The notes under the pieces: generated by a model
What the model saw: the letters and a program-made list of their open reading frames with translations, nothing else
Databases searched by the model: none
What the model was told of the DNA's origin: nothing
Program-made: the position numbers and the translations under genes
Shown here: in pieces, positions 1 to 6,836 of the stretch
How the letters are laid out: every line of letters starts with the position of its first letter
Position numbering within the stretch: the stretch's first letter is position 1
Source of the DNA: JADFXI01 sp050011415
Lineage (GTDB): Bacteria; Nitrospirota; Thermodesulfovibrionia; Thermodesulfovibrionales; Dissulfurispiraceae
Assembly: GCA_050011415.1 (NCBI GenBank)
Contig: JBEKJD010000153.1
Location: 1-10,431, forward strand
Length of the DNA: 10,431 nucleotides
Direction of reading: 5' to 3'

Positions 1-101
1 ATGTATTTTTGACTGCAGAAAACATCTAATCATAATTTAAACCTCGTCGGGCATACAGCGTCGTGCATCGAATACAAAGAAAAAATATTAAGCACTTAGT
101 T

Positions 102-178
102 GTCATTCCCGTGAAGACGGGAATCCAGTCTTTTAAGCATTTGCAAGCTCCCTGGATTCCCGCTTTCGCGGGAATGAC
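102..178. repeat. Dispersed palindromic repeat, two facing hairpins
   Basis: Two 27-bp arms (102-128 and 152-178) face each other across a 23-bp spacer and match at 24 of 27 positions when one is reverse-complemented. Each arm is itself a hairpin: ATTCCCGT-GAAG-ACGGGAAT on the left and ATTCCCGC-TTTC-GCGGGAAT on the right, each with an 8-bp stem and 4-nt loop. This matches a widespread bacterial repeat type with GTCATTCCCG ends, similar in core to the Neisseria dRS3 ATTCCC...GGGAAT type. It lies 58 bp past the gatC stop and could end or stabilise that transcript, but on the gatC strand no clear U-tract directly follows a stem. A run of five T follows the right hairpin on the plus strand. Confidence 0.8.
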
Positions 179-236
179 GGCTTTTTACGCGTCTGTGAAT
201 TTTTATATTTTCCTAACGCTCCACGCTTTACGGTTT

Positions 237-524
237 TTATTCTATTATCTTCGGTACCCTGTAAAATTTGTCCGACGGGTCAGGAGCGTTTTTCAACGCT
301 TCCTCGTTTGAAAGCGATGGCGCATGGACATCATCTCTCATGACATTAGTGATAGGCAGCACATGAGAGGTTGGTTCAATGCCCGTGGTGTCGAGCGTAT
401 TTAATTGTTCAACATGCAGGATAATCGTGTTCAGCTGTGCGCTGTAGGTCAACAACTCCTCCCCGGAAAGAGTGAGCCTTGAGAGATCTGCAATGTGTCT
501 TACTTCATCTTCCGTTATCTTCAT
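237..524 (-). CDS. gatC: Asp-tRNA(Asn)/Glu-tRNA(Gln) amidotransferase subunit C (GatC)
   Basis: This is the small subunit of the GatCAB amidotransferase, which converts mischarged Glu-tRNA(Gln) or Asp-tRNA(Asn) to the correct amide in the cytosol. GatC is the belt-like subunit that holds GatA and GatB together. The product is 95 aa, the normal family size. It has the typical N-terminal helix (DEVRHIADLSRLTLSGEE, about residues 7-24), a central helix (SAQLNTIILHVEQLNTLDT), the conserved I-E-P-T-S-H-V-L-P segment, and the family C-terminus N-A-P-D-x-x-D-x-F-Y-R-V-P-K-I-I. The ATG lies 3 bp after the helicase stop (TAG ATA ATG), so translation is probably coupled to that gene. No strong separate Shine-Dalgarno is visible. 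gatA, the common next gene, does not follow in the 236 bp that remain, so the other subunits must be elsewhere if the complex is present. Confidence 0.95.
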   Translation of the reverse strand: MKITEDEVRHIADLSRLTLSGEELLTYSAQLNTIILHVEQLNTLDTTGIEPTSHVLPITNVMRDDVHAPSLSNEEALKNAPDPSDKFYRVPKIIE

Positions 525-527
525 TAT

Positions 528-2645
528 CTAAACTTTTTCCAGATGCACATGCCGTACAGACAGCCGTTTCAGTCCGACACTCGAGAAATTCACCGTCACT
601 TTCAGATCATCGCCGTCACCGCAGCAATCGCGAACGATGCCGACCCCCCACGCAGGATGTTTGACCTTGCATCCAACTACATAAGGAAGGGCTTTCCTGT
701 GGGGCTGGAGTTTGACCGGTCTGGGCGGAACAGAGGCGCTGTGAGAAACTGCTGTTTTTTCGACCCAGAGACAGCAATCCTTCGGTATATCGTTAAGGAA
801 CCGCGAAGGTTCCTGCTCCTGCACAGTGGAATACAGCTTCCTTCTCTTTACCCCTCCCAGGCAGAGGATGTCTTTGGCCCTTGTCATACCGACATAGAAA
901 AGCCTTCGCTCCTCATGCATTTCGGCGTCTTCACCAACGGCCTTGAAATAAGGAAGAATGCCCTCTTCGAGGCCTATAATGAATACCACAGGGAATTCCA
1001 GACCTTTTGCGCTATGCAGAGTCATGAGTGAAACAGCAGCCTTTGCCGGAGCTGAGCCGTTGGACGTTGCCTGAGCCAGTGATGTCTTTTCAAGAAAATC
1101 CTTTACAGTTACTGCATCTCCGGAGACAGTCAGTTCCATAATATTCTGCAGTCGCTCTTCCTCAATATCTTCAATATAACCTGTCACTTCAACAATGTCC
1201 TTAATCATATCAGCGGCAGTCTTGTAACTTGCGGCTGTCAGATGACCGATGATTTTGACAAATTCAGTCAACTTCTCTTTAATAGACGCTGCCAGCACGT
1301 TTGCCTTGACCATGGTCTGCGCGGCAGACAGCAGGCTGACGCCGTTCTTCTTTGCTTCCTGCTCTATTTTTGACAAGGTAGCCGCGCCGATATTTCTCGG
1401 AGGACTGTTTATAATGCGCCTCAGGCTTACATTATCATCGTGGTTCAGGACCAGCCTCATATAAGAAATAATATCTTTTATTTCCCGCCTGTGATAAAAG
1501 CTTATCCCGCTCAGGACGTTATAAGGTATGCTTTCCTCCCTCATCGCGTCTTCGATGGCCCTCGCCTGCAGGTTGACCCTGTAAAGGACAGCAAAGCTGT
1601 TGTAATCGTAGTTGTTCTTCAGGTAAAGGTCTTTGATGGTCCGCACCGCATATCTTGCCTCTTCGTCTTCGGTATTGAACCTGCAATAGATTATTTTCTC
1701 TCCATGGCCTTTTTCAGTCCAAAGGGTTTTATGCTTCCTGTTTTTATTTTTTGAGATTACCGAGCCCGAAACATCAAGAATGTTTTGCGTAGACCTGTAA
1801 TTCTGCTCAAGCTTTATGACCTGGGCATCAGGAAAATCTTTTTCGAAGTTCAGGATATTGCCTACATCAGCGCCCCTGAATTTGTAGATGCTCTGGTCAT
1901 CGTCTCCCACGGCGCAGATGTTCCTGTGTGACGACGCCATCAGTTGCAGGAGCTTGTATTGGGCATGGTTGGTGTCCTGAAATTCATCCACAAGGATATA
2001 AGAAAGCATATCGGTATATTTTGCGAGGATTTTCGGGTTCTCCTGGAACAGCTTTGCGGTGAGCATGATCAGGTCATCGAAATCCAGGGCATTGCACCGC
2101 TTCAGCTCATCCTGATATTTGAGGTAGACCCTGCCTTGCTTTTCGTCAAAACTGAACCCGTCTCCCTGGGACAGAAACTCTTCAGGAGATATCAGCGATG
2201 ATTTGAGAATGCTTATCCTCGAAGATACTCCTTTGTAAAGTGCCTCATAGATATTGAACTCTTTAAGGATATGGCGAATAAGGTTGCACTGATCCTCTTC
2301 ATCGTAAATGGTAAAATCCGGCTTGTATCCGATTGCCTTTATCTCTTTACGCAATATTTTATTACACTGGGAATGAAACGTGCCTATCCATGCATTCTTG
2401 ACATCGTCTCCTATGCACTGGAATATCCTCTCTTTCATTTCATCGGCGGCCCTGTTGGTGAATGTGACGGTGAAAATTGATGATGGGTTAAGCTTTTTCT
2501 TTTTGATAAGATGGGAAAACTTATGGGTTATAACCCTGGTCTTTCCACTGCCTGCGCCTGCGAGAACAAGCAGCGGGCCCTTTGAATGCAGGATAGCTTC
2601 TTTTTGCTTGGAATTAAGCTCTTCTAACAAGACATCTTTTGCCAT
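528..2645 (-). CDS. pcrA: ATP-dependent DNA helicase, PcrA/UvrD family
   Basis: This is a superfamily 1A 3'-5' helicase of 705 aa that acts in nucleotide excision and mismatch repair and in clearing recombination or transcription complexes. All main motifs are visible: Q-motif glutamine Q14, Walker A GAGSGKT (30-36), motif Ia TFTNRAADEM (61-70), Walker B DEFQDT (220-225), motif III GDDDQSIYKFRGA (247-259), motif IV QNYRST (281-286), motif V LHSAKGLEFPVV (about 543-554) and motif VI RRLFYVGMTRAK (580-591). The C-terminal 50 residues (V-K-H-P-x-W-G-V-G-x-V, from about 661) look like the Tudor-like RNA-polymerase-binding domain of PcrA, which favours PcrA over Rep. It is slightly shorter than Bacillus PcrA. 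The ATG has no clear Shine-Dalgarno. A good promoter sits just upstream and gatC follows after 3 bp. The choice between the symbols pcrA and uvrD is nomenclature only. Confidence 0.96.
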   Translation of the reverse strand: MAKDVLLEELNSKQKEAILHSKGPLLVLAGAGSGKTRVITHKFSHLIKKKKLNPSSIFTVTFTNRAADEMKERIFQCIGDDVKNAWIGTFHSQCNKILRKEIKAIGYKPDFTIYDEEDQCNLIRHILKEFNIYEALYKGVSSRISILKSSLISPEEFLSQGDGFSFDEKQGRVYLKYQDELKRCNALDFDDLIMLTAKLFQENPKILAKYTDMLSYILVDEFQDTNHAQYKLLQLMASSHRNICAVGDDDQSIYKFRGADVGNILNFEKDFPDAQVIKLEQNYRSTQNILDVSGSVISKNKNRKHKTLWTEKGHGEKIIYCRFNTEDEEARYAVRTIKDLYLKNNYDYNSFAVLYRVNLQARAIEDAMREESIPYNVLSGISFYHRREIKDIISYMRLVLNHDDNVSLRRIINSPPRNIGAATLSKIEQEAKKNGVSLLSAAQTMVKANVLAASIKEKLTEFVKIIGHLTAASYKTAADMIKDIVEVTGYIEDIEEERLQNIMELTVSGDAVTVKDFLEKTSLAQATSNGSAPAKAAVSLMTLHSAKGLEFPVVFIIGLEEGILPYFKAVGEDAEMHEERRLFYVGMTRAKDILCLGGVKRRKLYSTVQEQEPSRFLNDIPKDCCLWVEKTAVSHSASVPPRPVKLQPHRKALPYVVGCKVKHPAWGVGIVRDCCGDGDDLKVTVNFSSVGLKRLSVRHVHLEKV

Positions 2646-2662
2646 AAAAAATACTCGTTTAC

Positions 2663-2691
2663 ATTATAACATAAATACGCTATTCAGGTAA
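2663..2691 (-). promoter_or_regulatory. Candidate sigma70-type promoter of the helicase gene (extended -10)
   Basis: Read on the minus strand, a perfect TATAAT (2663-2668) is preceded by TGn, giving an extended -10 element (TGTTATAAT). Exactly 17 bp upstream is TTACCT (2686-2691), a weak -35 matching 3 of 6 consensus bases, as is common for extended -10 promoters. The predicted start near 2656 would leave only about 11 nt before the ATG at 2645. That fits the absence of a Shine-Dalgarno there. It would let the helicase and gatC be expressed independently of glmS. Confidence 0.6.
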
Positions 2692-2711
2692 CGGAAAATT
2701 AAAATCCTTTG

Positions 2712-4538
2712 TCACTCGACGGTCACGCTCTTGGCAAGGTTCCTGGGCTGGTCCACATCGCATCCCCTTAATACCGCGATATGGTAAGCAAGCAGCTGAA
2801 GCGGGACCGTTAAAAAAATAATATTCAAATACTGGTTGCTGTCCTCTGTAAAAAGTGAGTATTTTGCCAGTCTTCTGATTGTTTCATTTTGAGCAGAGGT
2901 GACTGCGATGATGGTGCCTCCCCTGCTCTTGACCTCTTCCATGTTCGACATGACCTTTTCGTAAAGCTTCCCGGAGGGCGCAAGCACAACAACGGGAAGG
3001 TCTTCATCAATAAGAGCTATGGGGCCGTGCTTCATCTCGCCTGCGGCATACCCTTCAGCATGGATATATGATATCTCTTTCAGCTTTAAGGCGCCTTCCA
3101 GTGCAATCGGATAATTTATTCCCCTGCCGAGGTAAAGAAATCCCCTGGTCCTGAAAAGCTCTTTGGCTATAGCGCTTATGGAGGCATCCAGCTCCAGAGT
3201 ATGCTCAACCTGCAAAGGCAGGTGAAGCAGGTCTCCGAGGAGTTTTGAGGCAGCGCTTTTATCGAGTACGCCCCTAACACTGCCCAGGCCGATCGCCAGC
3301 AAATACAGCGCGATTAGCTGGGTGGTGAATGCTTTGGTCGAAGCTACGCCTATCTCCGGCCCTGAATGCGTGTAGAACACAAAATCCGATTCGCGGGAGG
3401 CCGTGCTGCCGATCACATTGCAAATGCTCAATACTTTGGCGCCAAGCCGCTTTGCCTCTCTTGAGGCTGCAAGTGTGTCTGCAGTCTCGCCGGACTGCGT
3501 GATTGCTATAAATAATGTGCTCCCTGTGATTATCGGGTTCCTGTACCGGAACTCCGAAGCAATGTCAACCTCTACAGGAATCCTGGAGAGGTCTTCGATC
3601 ATATATTTGCCTGCCATACATGCATGGTATGAGGTCCCGCATGCAACAATTAATATCCTGTCGATCCCCTTGATGTACGCTGGGGTGAGGTTAAATTCCT
3701 CAAGGGCCACCTCCCCTTTATCATGGAATATCCTTCCACGTAAGGTATCCGCTATCGCCCTGGGCTGCTCGTAAATTTCCTTGAGCATGAAATGGCGGTA
3801 TCCTCCCTTCTCAGCCATTGACGGACTCCACGATATCGTGGAAACATTCTTGTTCACCGGCATTCCGTCAAAATCGGTCACTATGACCCCGTCCTTATGG
3901 AGCACGGCTATTTCATTGTTATCGAGGAATATCACCTCTTTGCAATGGTTCAGAAAGGCAGGGACATCAGATGCGAGAAAGTATTCTCCGTCACCCAGTC
4001 CGATCACGAGAGGACTTTCCTTCCTGACTGCAATGATTTTATCAGGTTCGCTTTCATTAATGACCGCAAACGCATAAGCGCCCCTTATTTCACTGATCGC
4101 TCTACGGACTGCCGCCTCAAAAGGGGCCTTGGACGCATGCTTCCTGATCAGATGGCAGAGCACCTCGGTGTCGGTCTCAGACGTAAAGGTAAAGCCTTCG
4201 GCTTGCAACGCATGTTTAAGCTCCACGTAGTTTTCGATTATGCCGTTATGAACGACAACGATGCCGTCAGACCGGTGGGGATGGGCATTCTCATCAGAAG
4301 GTTTGCCATGCGTGGCCCATCGTGTGTGGCCTATGGCAAGATTGCTCGGTTTCGTGAGAGTTCCGGTGATTGCCTCAAGCGCGTTGATCTTCCCTTTGCA
4401 ACGCCTGACGCTTATCTTATCATCTTCCAGAAAGGCGATTCCGGCGGAATCGTATCCCCTGTATTCAAGGCGCTTCAGGCCCTCCATAACAATGGGAATT
4501 GCATTCCCGCCGCCGATATATCCGATTATTCCACACAT
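2712..4538 (-). CDS. glmS: Glutamine--fructose-6-phosphate aminotransferase (isomerizing)
   Basis: GlmS makes glucosamine-6-phosphate from fructose-6-phosphate and glutamine, the first committed step to UDP-GlcNAc. The start is the ATG at 4538, because the next codon must encode the catalytic Cys that becomes N-terminal after Met removal (M-C-G-I-I-G-Y). From there the product is 608 aa, against 609 in E. coli. The N-terminal glutaminase (Ntn) domain has HTRWATHG (71-78), the oxyanion NG (98-99) and the ETDTE loop (121-125). Two SIS isomerase domains follow, with CGTS (300-303), SGETADT (349-355), STKAFTTQ (400-407) and ALKLKEISYIHAEG (483-496). The C-terminus is the canonical L-A-K-S-V-T-V-E. 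An in-frame ATG 22 codons further upstream lies inside a GC-rich repeat and is not a real start. No strong Shine-Dalgarno is visible. glmU lies about 240 bp upstream on the same strand. I see no glmS-ribozyme-like feature in that gap, though I could not fold it. Confidence 0.97.
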   Translation of the reverse strand: MCGIIGYIGGGNAIPIVMEGLKRLEYRGYDSAGIAFLEDDKISVRRCKGKINALEAITGTLTKPSNLAIGHTRWATHGKPSDENAHPHRSDGIVVVHNGIIENYVELKHALQAEGFTFTSETDTEVLCHLIRKHASKAPFEAAVRRAISEIRGAYAFAVINESEPDKIIAVRKESPLVIGLGDGEYFLASDVPAFLNHCKEVIFLDNNEIAVLHKDGVIVTDFDGMPVNKNVSTISWSPSMAEKGGYRHFMLKEIYEQPRAIADTLRGRIFHDKGEVALEEFNLTPAYIKGIDRILIVACGTSYHACMAGKYMIEDLSRIPVEVDIASEFRYRNPIITGSTLFIAITQSGETADTLAASREAKRLGAKVLSICNVIGSTASRESDFVFYTHSGPEIGVASTKAFTTQLIALYLLAIGLGSVRGVLDKSAASKLLGDLLHLPLQVEHTLELDASISAIAKELFRTRGFLYLGRGINYPIALEGALKLKEISYIHAEGYAAGEMKHGPIALIDEDLPVVVLAPSGKLYEKVMSNMEEVKSRGGTIIAVTSAQNETIRRLAKYSLFTEDSNQYLNIIFLTVPLQLLAYHIAVLRGCDVDQPRNLAKSVTVE

Positions 4539-4548
4539 ATAATAATAC

Positions 4549-4630
4549 CGAAGGAGAGACACGGAGACGCGGAGACACGGGGACGCGGGGAAACAGAGAA
4601 ACAAAGACTCGGGAAGCGGGGAAACAGAGG
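4549..4630 (+). repeat. GC-rich purine-strand repeat (GGAGACACGG type), copy 1
   Basis: The plus strand carries a run of near-tandem short units: GGAGACACGGAGACGCGG, then ACACGGGGACGCGG, then degenerate AAACAGAG and GGGAAGCGGGG units. A 23-base core (4566-4588) recurs exactly, but inverted, at the end of glmU. Read on the other strand it gives the peptide style F-P-A-S-P-C-L-R-V-S-V-S. I know this as a frequent spurious translation of dispersed repeats in many environmental bacterial genomes. It directly abuts the glmS start, so it forms much of the glmS 5' leader. Confidence 0.75.
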
Positions 4631-4641
4631 TTCCTTGATAA

Positions 4642-4821
4642 TTATTTTGTTCTGATTACCCATGTATGAGCCTCCTCAACCATTTTAACTATTTGTCCAA
4701 TAACCCGATTGTATGAATCCTCAAGTTCAGATGATAACGATCCCTGTGTATAATTGCTAAGACCTGATACTGTCCGACACCTACTTCTTTCTCCGTATCT
4801 CCGCGTCCCCGTGTCTCCGCG
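4642..4821 (-). pseudogene. Possible remnant of a small helical protein gene
   Basis: A minus-strand frame is open for 59 codons (4821 to the TAA at 4642-4644) with no usable start. Its last 30 or so residues look protein-like: a charged amphipathic stretch S-S-E-L-E-D-S-Y-N-R-V-I-G-Q-I-V-K-M-V-E-, then E-A-H-T-W-V-I-R-T-K and stop. The 5' part of the frame is the GC-rich repeat. Genes for small four-helix-bundle (S23/IVS-like) proteins are often found between such repeats, so this could be the decayed 3' end of one. The family guess is weak. It could also be a chance open frame. Confidence 0.25.
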
Positions 4822-6181
4822 TCATTCTTTTGGCCGCCCATTTTTCAATATTCTTCTGTGAGGTCCTGCTGATGGCAAGGGCCAGGGCCGGGACATCTCT
4901 GGTAATGGTTGAGCCGGCCCCAACGTATGCGCCCTTCCCTATCCTGACCGGCGCAACAAGCTGCGTATCGCTTCCGATGAATACGTTGTCTTCTATCAGG
5001 GTCTTGTGCTTCATCCTTCCGTCATAATTACAGGTTATGGTACCGGCCCCGATATTCACCTGCTCCCCGATATCGGCATCTCCAAGATAACTCAGATGCG
5101 ATGCCTTTGAGCCGGCGCCTATGATCGATTTCTTCACTTCGACAAAGTTTCCTATTTTGGCATGAGCACCGATGACCGACCCGGGCCTGATATGGGTAAA
5201 CGGACCAACTGAAGCCCCGTCATCAATCACCGATGATTCAATGAGTGAGGAGTCTTTGATGATTACGTCATTTCCTATAACACTGTCTATTATCCTTGAG
5301 TTCGGATACACTGTACACCCTGTTCCAACAGAGGTCCTTCCTTCTATATGCACATTGGGGTAAATGATTGTTTCAGCGCCGACAACCGCATCCGGATGTA
5401 TAAATACCGATGTCTTATCGACAAACGTTACACCATTCTCCATAAACCGGGAGGTGATTTCATCCTGGAGATAAAGAATGGCCCTGTAAAGATCGTCGCG
5501 TGTATTTATGCCCGTTAATTCTCTTTCATTCCCGAGGAGGAAAGCACCGGCGCGGTACCCCGAGTCTGCCGCCCTGCCCACAATATCTGTCAGGTAGTAT
5601 TCGCCTTTGGCCCTGTTGACTGTAATTCTGTTTAAGAGCTTCAGCAAATGAGATTCAATTGCGTAGATACCGCTGTTAACTTCGCATATCTTCTTCTGTT
5701 CCGTATTAGCATCTTCATCCTCTACAATTTCTCTCAGCTTATTGCCTGTCCTGATTAGCCTGCCGTAGGAATGCGCACCCCCTGCGATAAAAGAGATCAA
5801 AGACAGGTCATTCCTGTTTTTCCTGTGGAGTTTTAAGAAGGCCTGCAGGGTTTCCGGCTTAATAAGAGGCGTGTCACCGCCAACCACCAGTAACGTGCCT
5901 GTAAAGCCCCGTAGTTTTTGCAACGCCGACTTAAGGGCATCTCCGGTCCCCCTGGGTTCCTTCTGGACAGCAAAGGAGACCGGATAGTTCCGCAAAGTCT
6001 CCCTTATCCTTTCGCCATTCACGCCTGTAACAACAATGGTCTTTTCAGGTTTCACCGCCGAGAGAGCTTCAACCACATACTGCAACATCGGCTTTGAAAA
6101 TAGCGGATGAAGCACCTTGGGGAGAGTTGATTTCATGCGCGTGCCCAGACCCGCCGCAAGGACCACCGATGCCGGCTTCAC
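4781..6181 (-). CDS. glmU: Bifunctional GlmU: GlcN-1-P acetyltransferase / GlcNAc-1-P uridylyltransferase
   Basis: GlmU acetylates glucosamine-1-phosphate and then couples it to UTP, giving UDP-GlcNAc for peptidoglycan and LPS. The N-terminal pyrophosphorylase domain has LAAGLGTRMKS (8-18), PKVLH (21-25), QKEPRGTGDA (73-82) and the metal-binding D103 in GGDTPL. The C-terminal left-handed beta helix (from about 252) has many I/V-G-x-x hexapeptides, the acetyltransferase SHLSYLGDA with catalytic-type H362, and NYDG (385-388). I chose the GTG at 6181 (466 aa, M-K-P-A-S-V-V-L-A-A-G): GGGAGG lies 10 bp before it, and it starts one base after the DUF502 stop. An ATG at 6202 lacks a Shine-Dalgarno and would add seven residues. 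The last 14 residues (from M453) are encoded by an inserted GC-rich repeat, which also supplies the stop. They are unlikely to matter for folding. Confidence 0.96.
   Translation of the reverse strand: MKPASVVLAAGLGTRMKSTLPKVLHPLFSKPMLQYVVEALSAVKPEKTIVVTGVNGERIRETLRNYPVSFAVQKEPRGTGDALKSALQKLRGFTGTLLVVGGDTPLIKPETLQAFLKLHRKNRNDLSLISFIAGGAHSYGRLIRTGNKLREIVEDEDANTEQKKICEVNSGIYAIESHLLKLLNRITVNRAKGEYYLTDIVGRAADSGYRAGAFLLGNERELTGINTRDDLYRAILYLQDEITSRFMENGVTFVDKTSVFIHPDAVVGAETIIYPNVHIEGRTSVGTGCTVYPNSRIIDSVIGNDVIIKDSSLIESSVIDDGASVGPFTHIRPGSVIGAHAKIGNFVEVKKSIIGAGSKASHLSYLGDADIGEQVNIGAGTITCNYDGRMKHKTLIEDNVFIGSDTQLVAPVRIGKGAYVGAGSTITRDVPALALAISRTSQKNIEKWAAKRMTRRHGDAEIRRKK
4784..4826 (-). repeat. GC-rich repeat (GGAGACACGG type), inverted copy 2, inside the glmU 3' end
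   Basis: On the minus strand this stretch contains the same 23-base core (4799-4821) as the copy at 4549-4630, here in the opposite orientation. The two copies therefore bracket the glmU-glmS gap as a long imperfect inverted repeat with a spacer of about 150-210 bp. The copy is read in frame as the last residues of GlmU, T-R-R-H-G-D-A-E-I-R-R-K-K. Confidence 0.75.
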
Positions 6182-6182
6182 T

Positions 6183-6836
6183 CTAATGGATCCTCCCTGC
6201 ATGAGTTATGTCATCAGCCACAGACTTTTTAAGTGATTCCGTTATTATTGACGGCGCTGCGATGCCGCCCGAGAGGATAATCCTGATCCCGTCTTCTATC
6301 TGTATATCAGTATAAATTATGTCCTGCTCATTAAATAGAACTATATCACCAAGGTAAAGGTTATTGGTTGGGATGTATACTGCCTTCAGGCAAATATACC
6401 GGCCATCGGACTGTATGGTGCATTCCTTGGTCATGAAGCCGAAGGCGTAAGCGCCCGGTCTCGGGTACTCTACAATGACAAATCGTTTGAAAGCGCTGTT
6501 GCTTTCGGGTGAAAAAGCATCGACGAGCTGTTTGATTGCTGTGTAGATACTTTTAAAAACAGGGATGTTCAAAAAAATCTTCTCCACGAGATCCAGGAGC
6601 TTCTTGCCGAAAACATTCGTGGAAATGATGCCGATGAGAAACACGATCCCTATGGCGGTGATAAAGCCGAGTCCGGCAATGTGTATGCCCAGGACGAAAT
6701 CGAAGAACGGACTCAGGATGCCGTCAACAAACTTAAAAAGACCGACAAGCACAAGAACGGTAAAAACTACCGGAACTGTTACTATAAGTCCTGCCAGGAA
6801 TTTTCTTTTAAAGGTAATACGGATGGATTCGTCCAT
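6183..6836 (-). CDS. DUF502 family membrane protein
   Basis: This 217-aa inner-membrane protein belongs to the DUF502 family, whose biochemical role is not established. A basic N-terminus (R-I-T-F-K-R-K-F) is followed by a first membrane segment (about 14-36) and a second (about 54-72, G-F-I-T-A-I-G-I-V-F-L-I-G-I-I). Next comes the conserved I-P-V-F-K-S-I-Y-T-A-I-K-Q-L (91-104). The rest is a soluble beta-rich region with Y-P-R-P-G (124-128), Y-I-P-T-N-N (154-159) and a glycine-containing L-S-G-G-I-A-A-P-S (188-196), all typical of the family. The positive-inside rule would place the N-terminus in the cytoplasm. Its ATG overlaps the yebC stop (TAATG), and glmU starts one base after its own stop, so all three should be translated from one mRNA. 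The link to glmU hints at an envelope role, but only by context. Confidence 0.9.
   Translation of the reverse strand: MDESIRITFKRKFLAGLIVTVPVVFTVLVLVGLFKFVDGILSPFFDFVLGIHIAGLGFITAIGIVFLIGIISTNVFGKKLLDLVEKIFLNIPVFKSIYTAIKQLVDAFSPESNSAFKRFVIVEYPRPGAYAFGFMTKECTIQSDGRYICLKAVYIPTNNLYLGDIVLFNEQDIIYTDIQIEDGIRIILSGGIAAPSIITESLKKSVADDITHAGRIH
6192..6197 (-). promoter_or_regulatory. Shine-Dalgarno that decides the glmU start
   Basis: GGGAGG on the minus strand lies 10 bp upstream of the GTG at 6181, inside the last codons of the DUF502 gene. It sits downstream of the alternative ATG at 6200-6202, so it can serve only the GTG. Confidence 0.65.

Noticed and set aside
1..33. Possible minus-strand start (ATG at 31-33 with GAGG upstream) at the window edge
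   Set aside because: Only 11 codons are visible, with no recognisable family, and they do not match a GatA start. This is too little to call.
63..311. 82-codon plus-strand open frame (V-I-P-V-K-T-G-I-Q ... W-I-P-A-F-A-G-M-T)
   Set aside because: It is the well-known spurious translation of the palindromic repeat and overlaps the end of gatC.
495..1031. 178-codon plus-strand open frame antisense to the helicase gene
   Set aside because: It is the complement of the helicase C-terminal region and has no protein-like signature.
4539..4604. In-frame 22-codon N-terminal extension of GlmS
   Set aside because: It is a translation of the GC-rich repeat. GlmS needs Cys directly after the initiator Met, which is met only by the ATG at 4538.
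3897..4655. 252-codon plus-strand open frame antisense to glmS
   Set aside because: It lies opposite a fully conserved gene, has no recognisable domain, and its end is repeat sequence.
6182..6202. Upstream ATG for GlmU
   Set aside because: It has no Shine-Dalgarno. The GGGAGG downstream of it serves the GTG at 6181, which gives the family's usual N-terminus.
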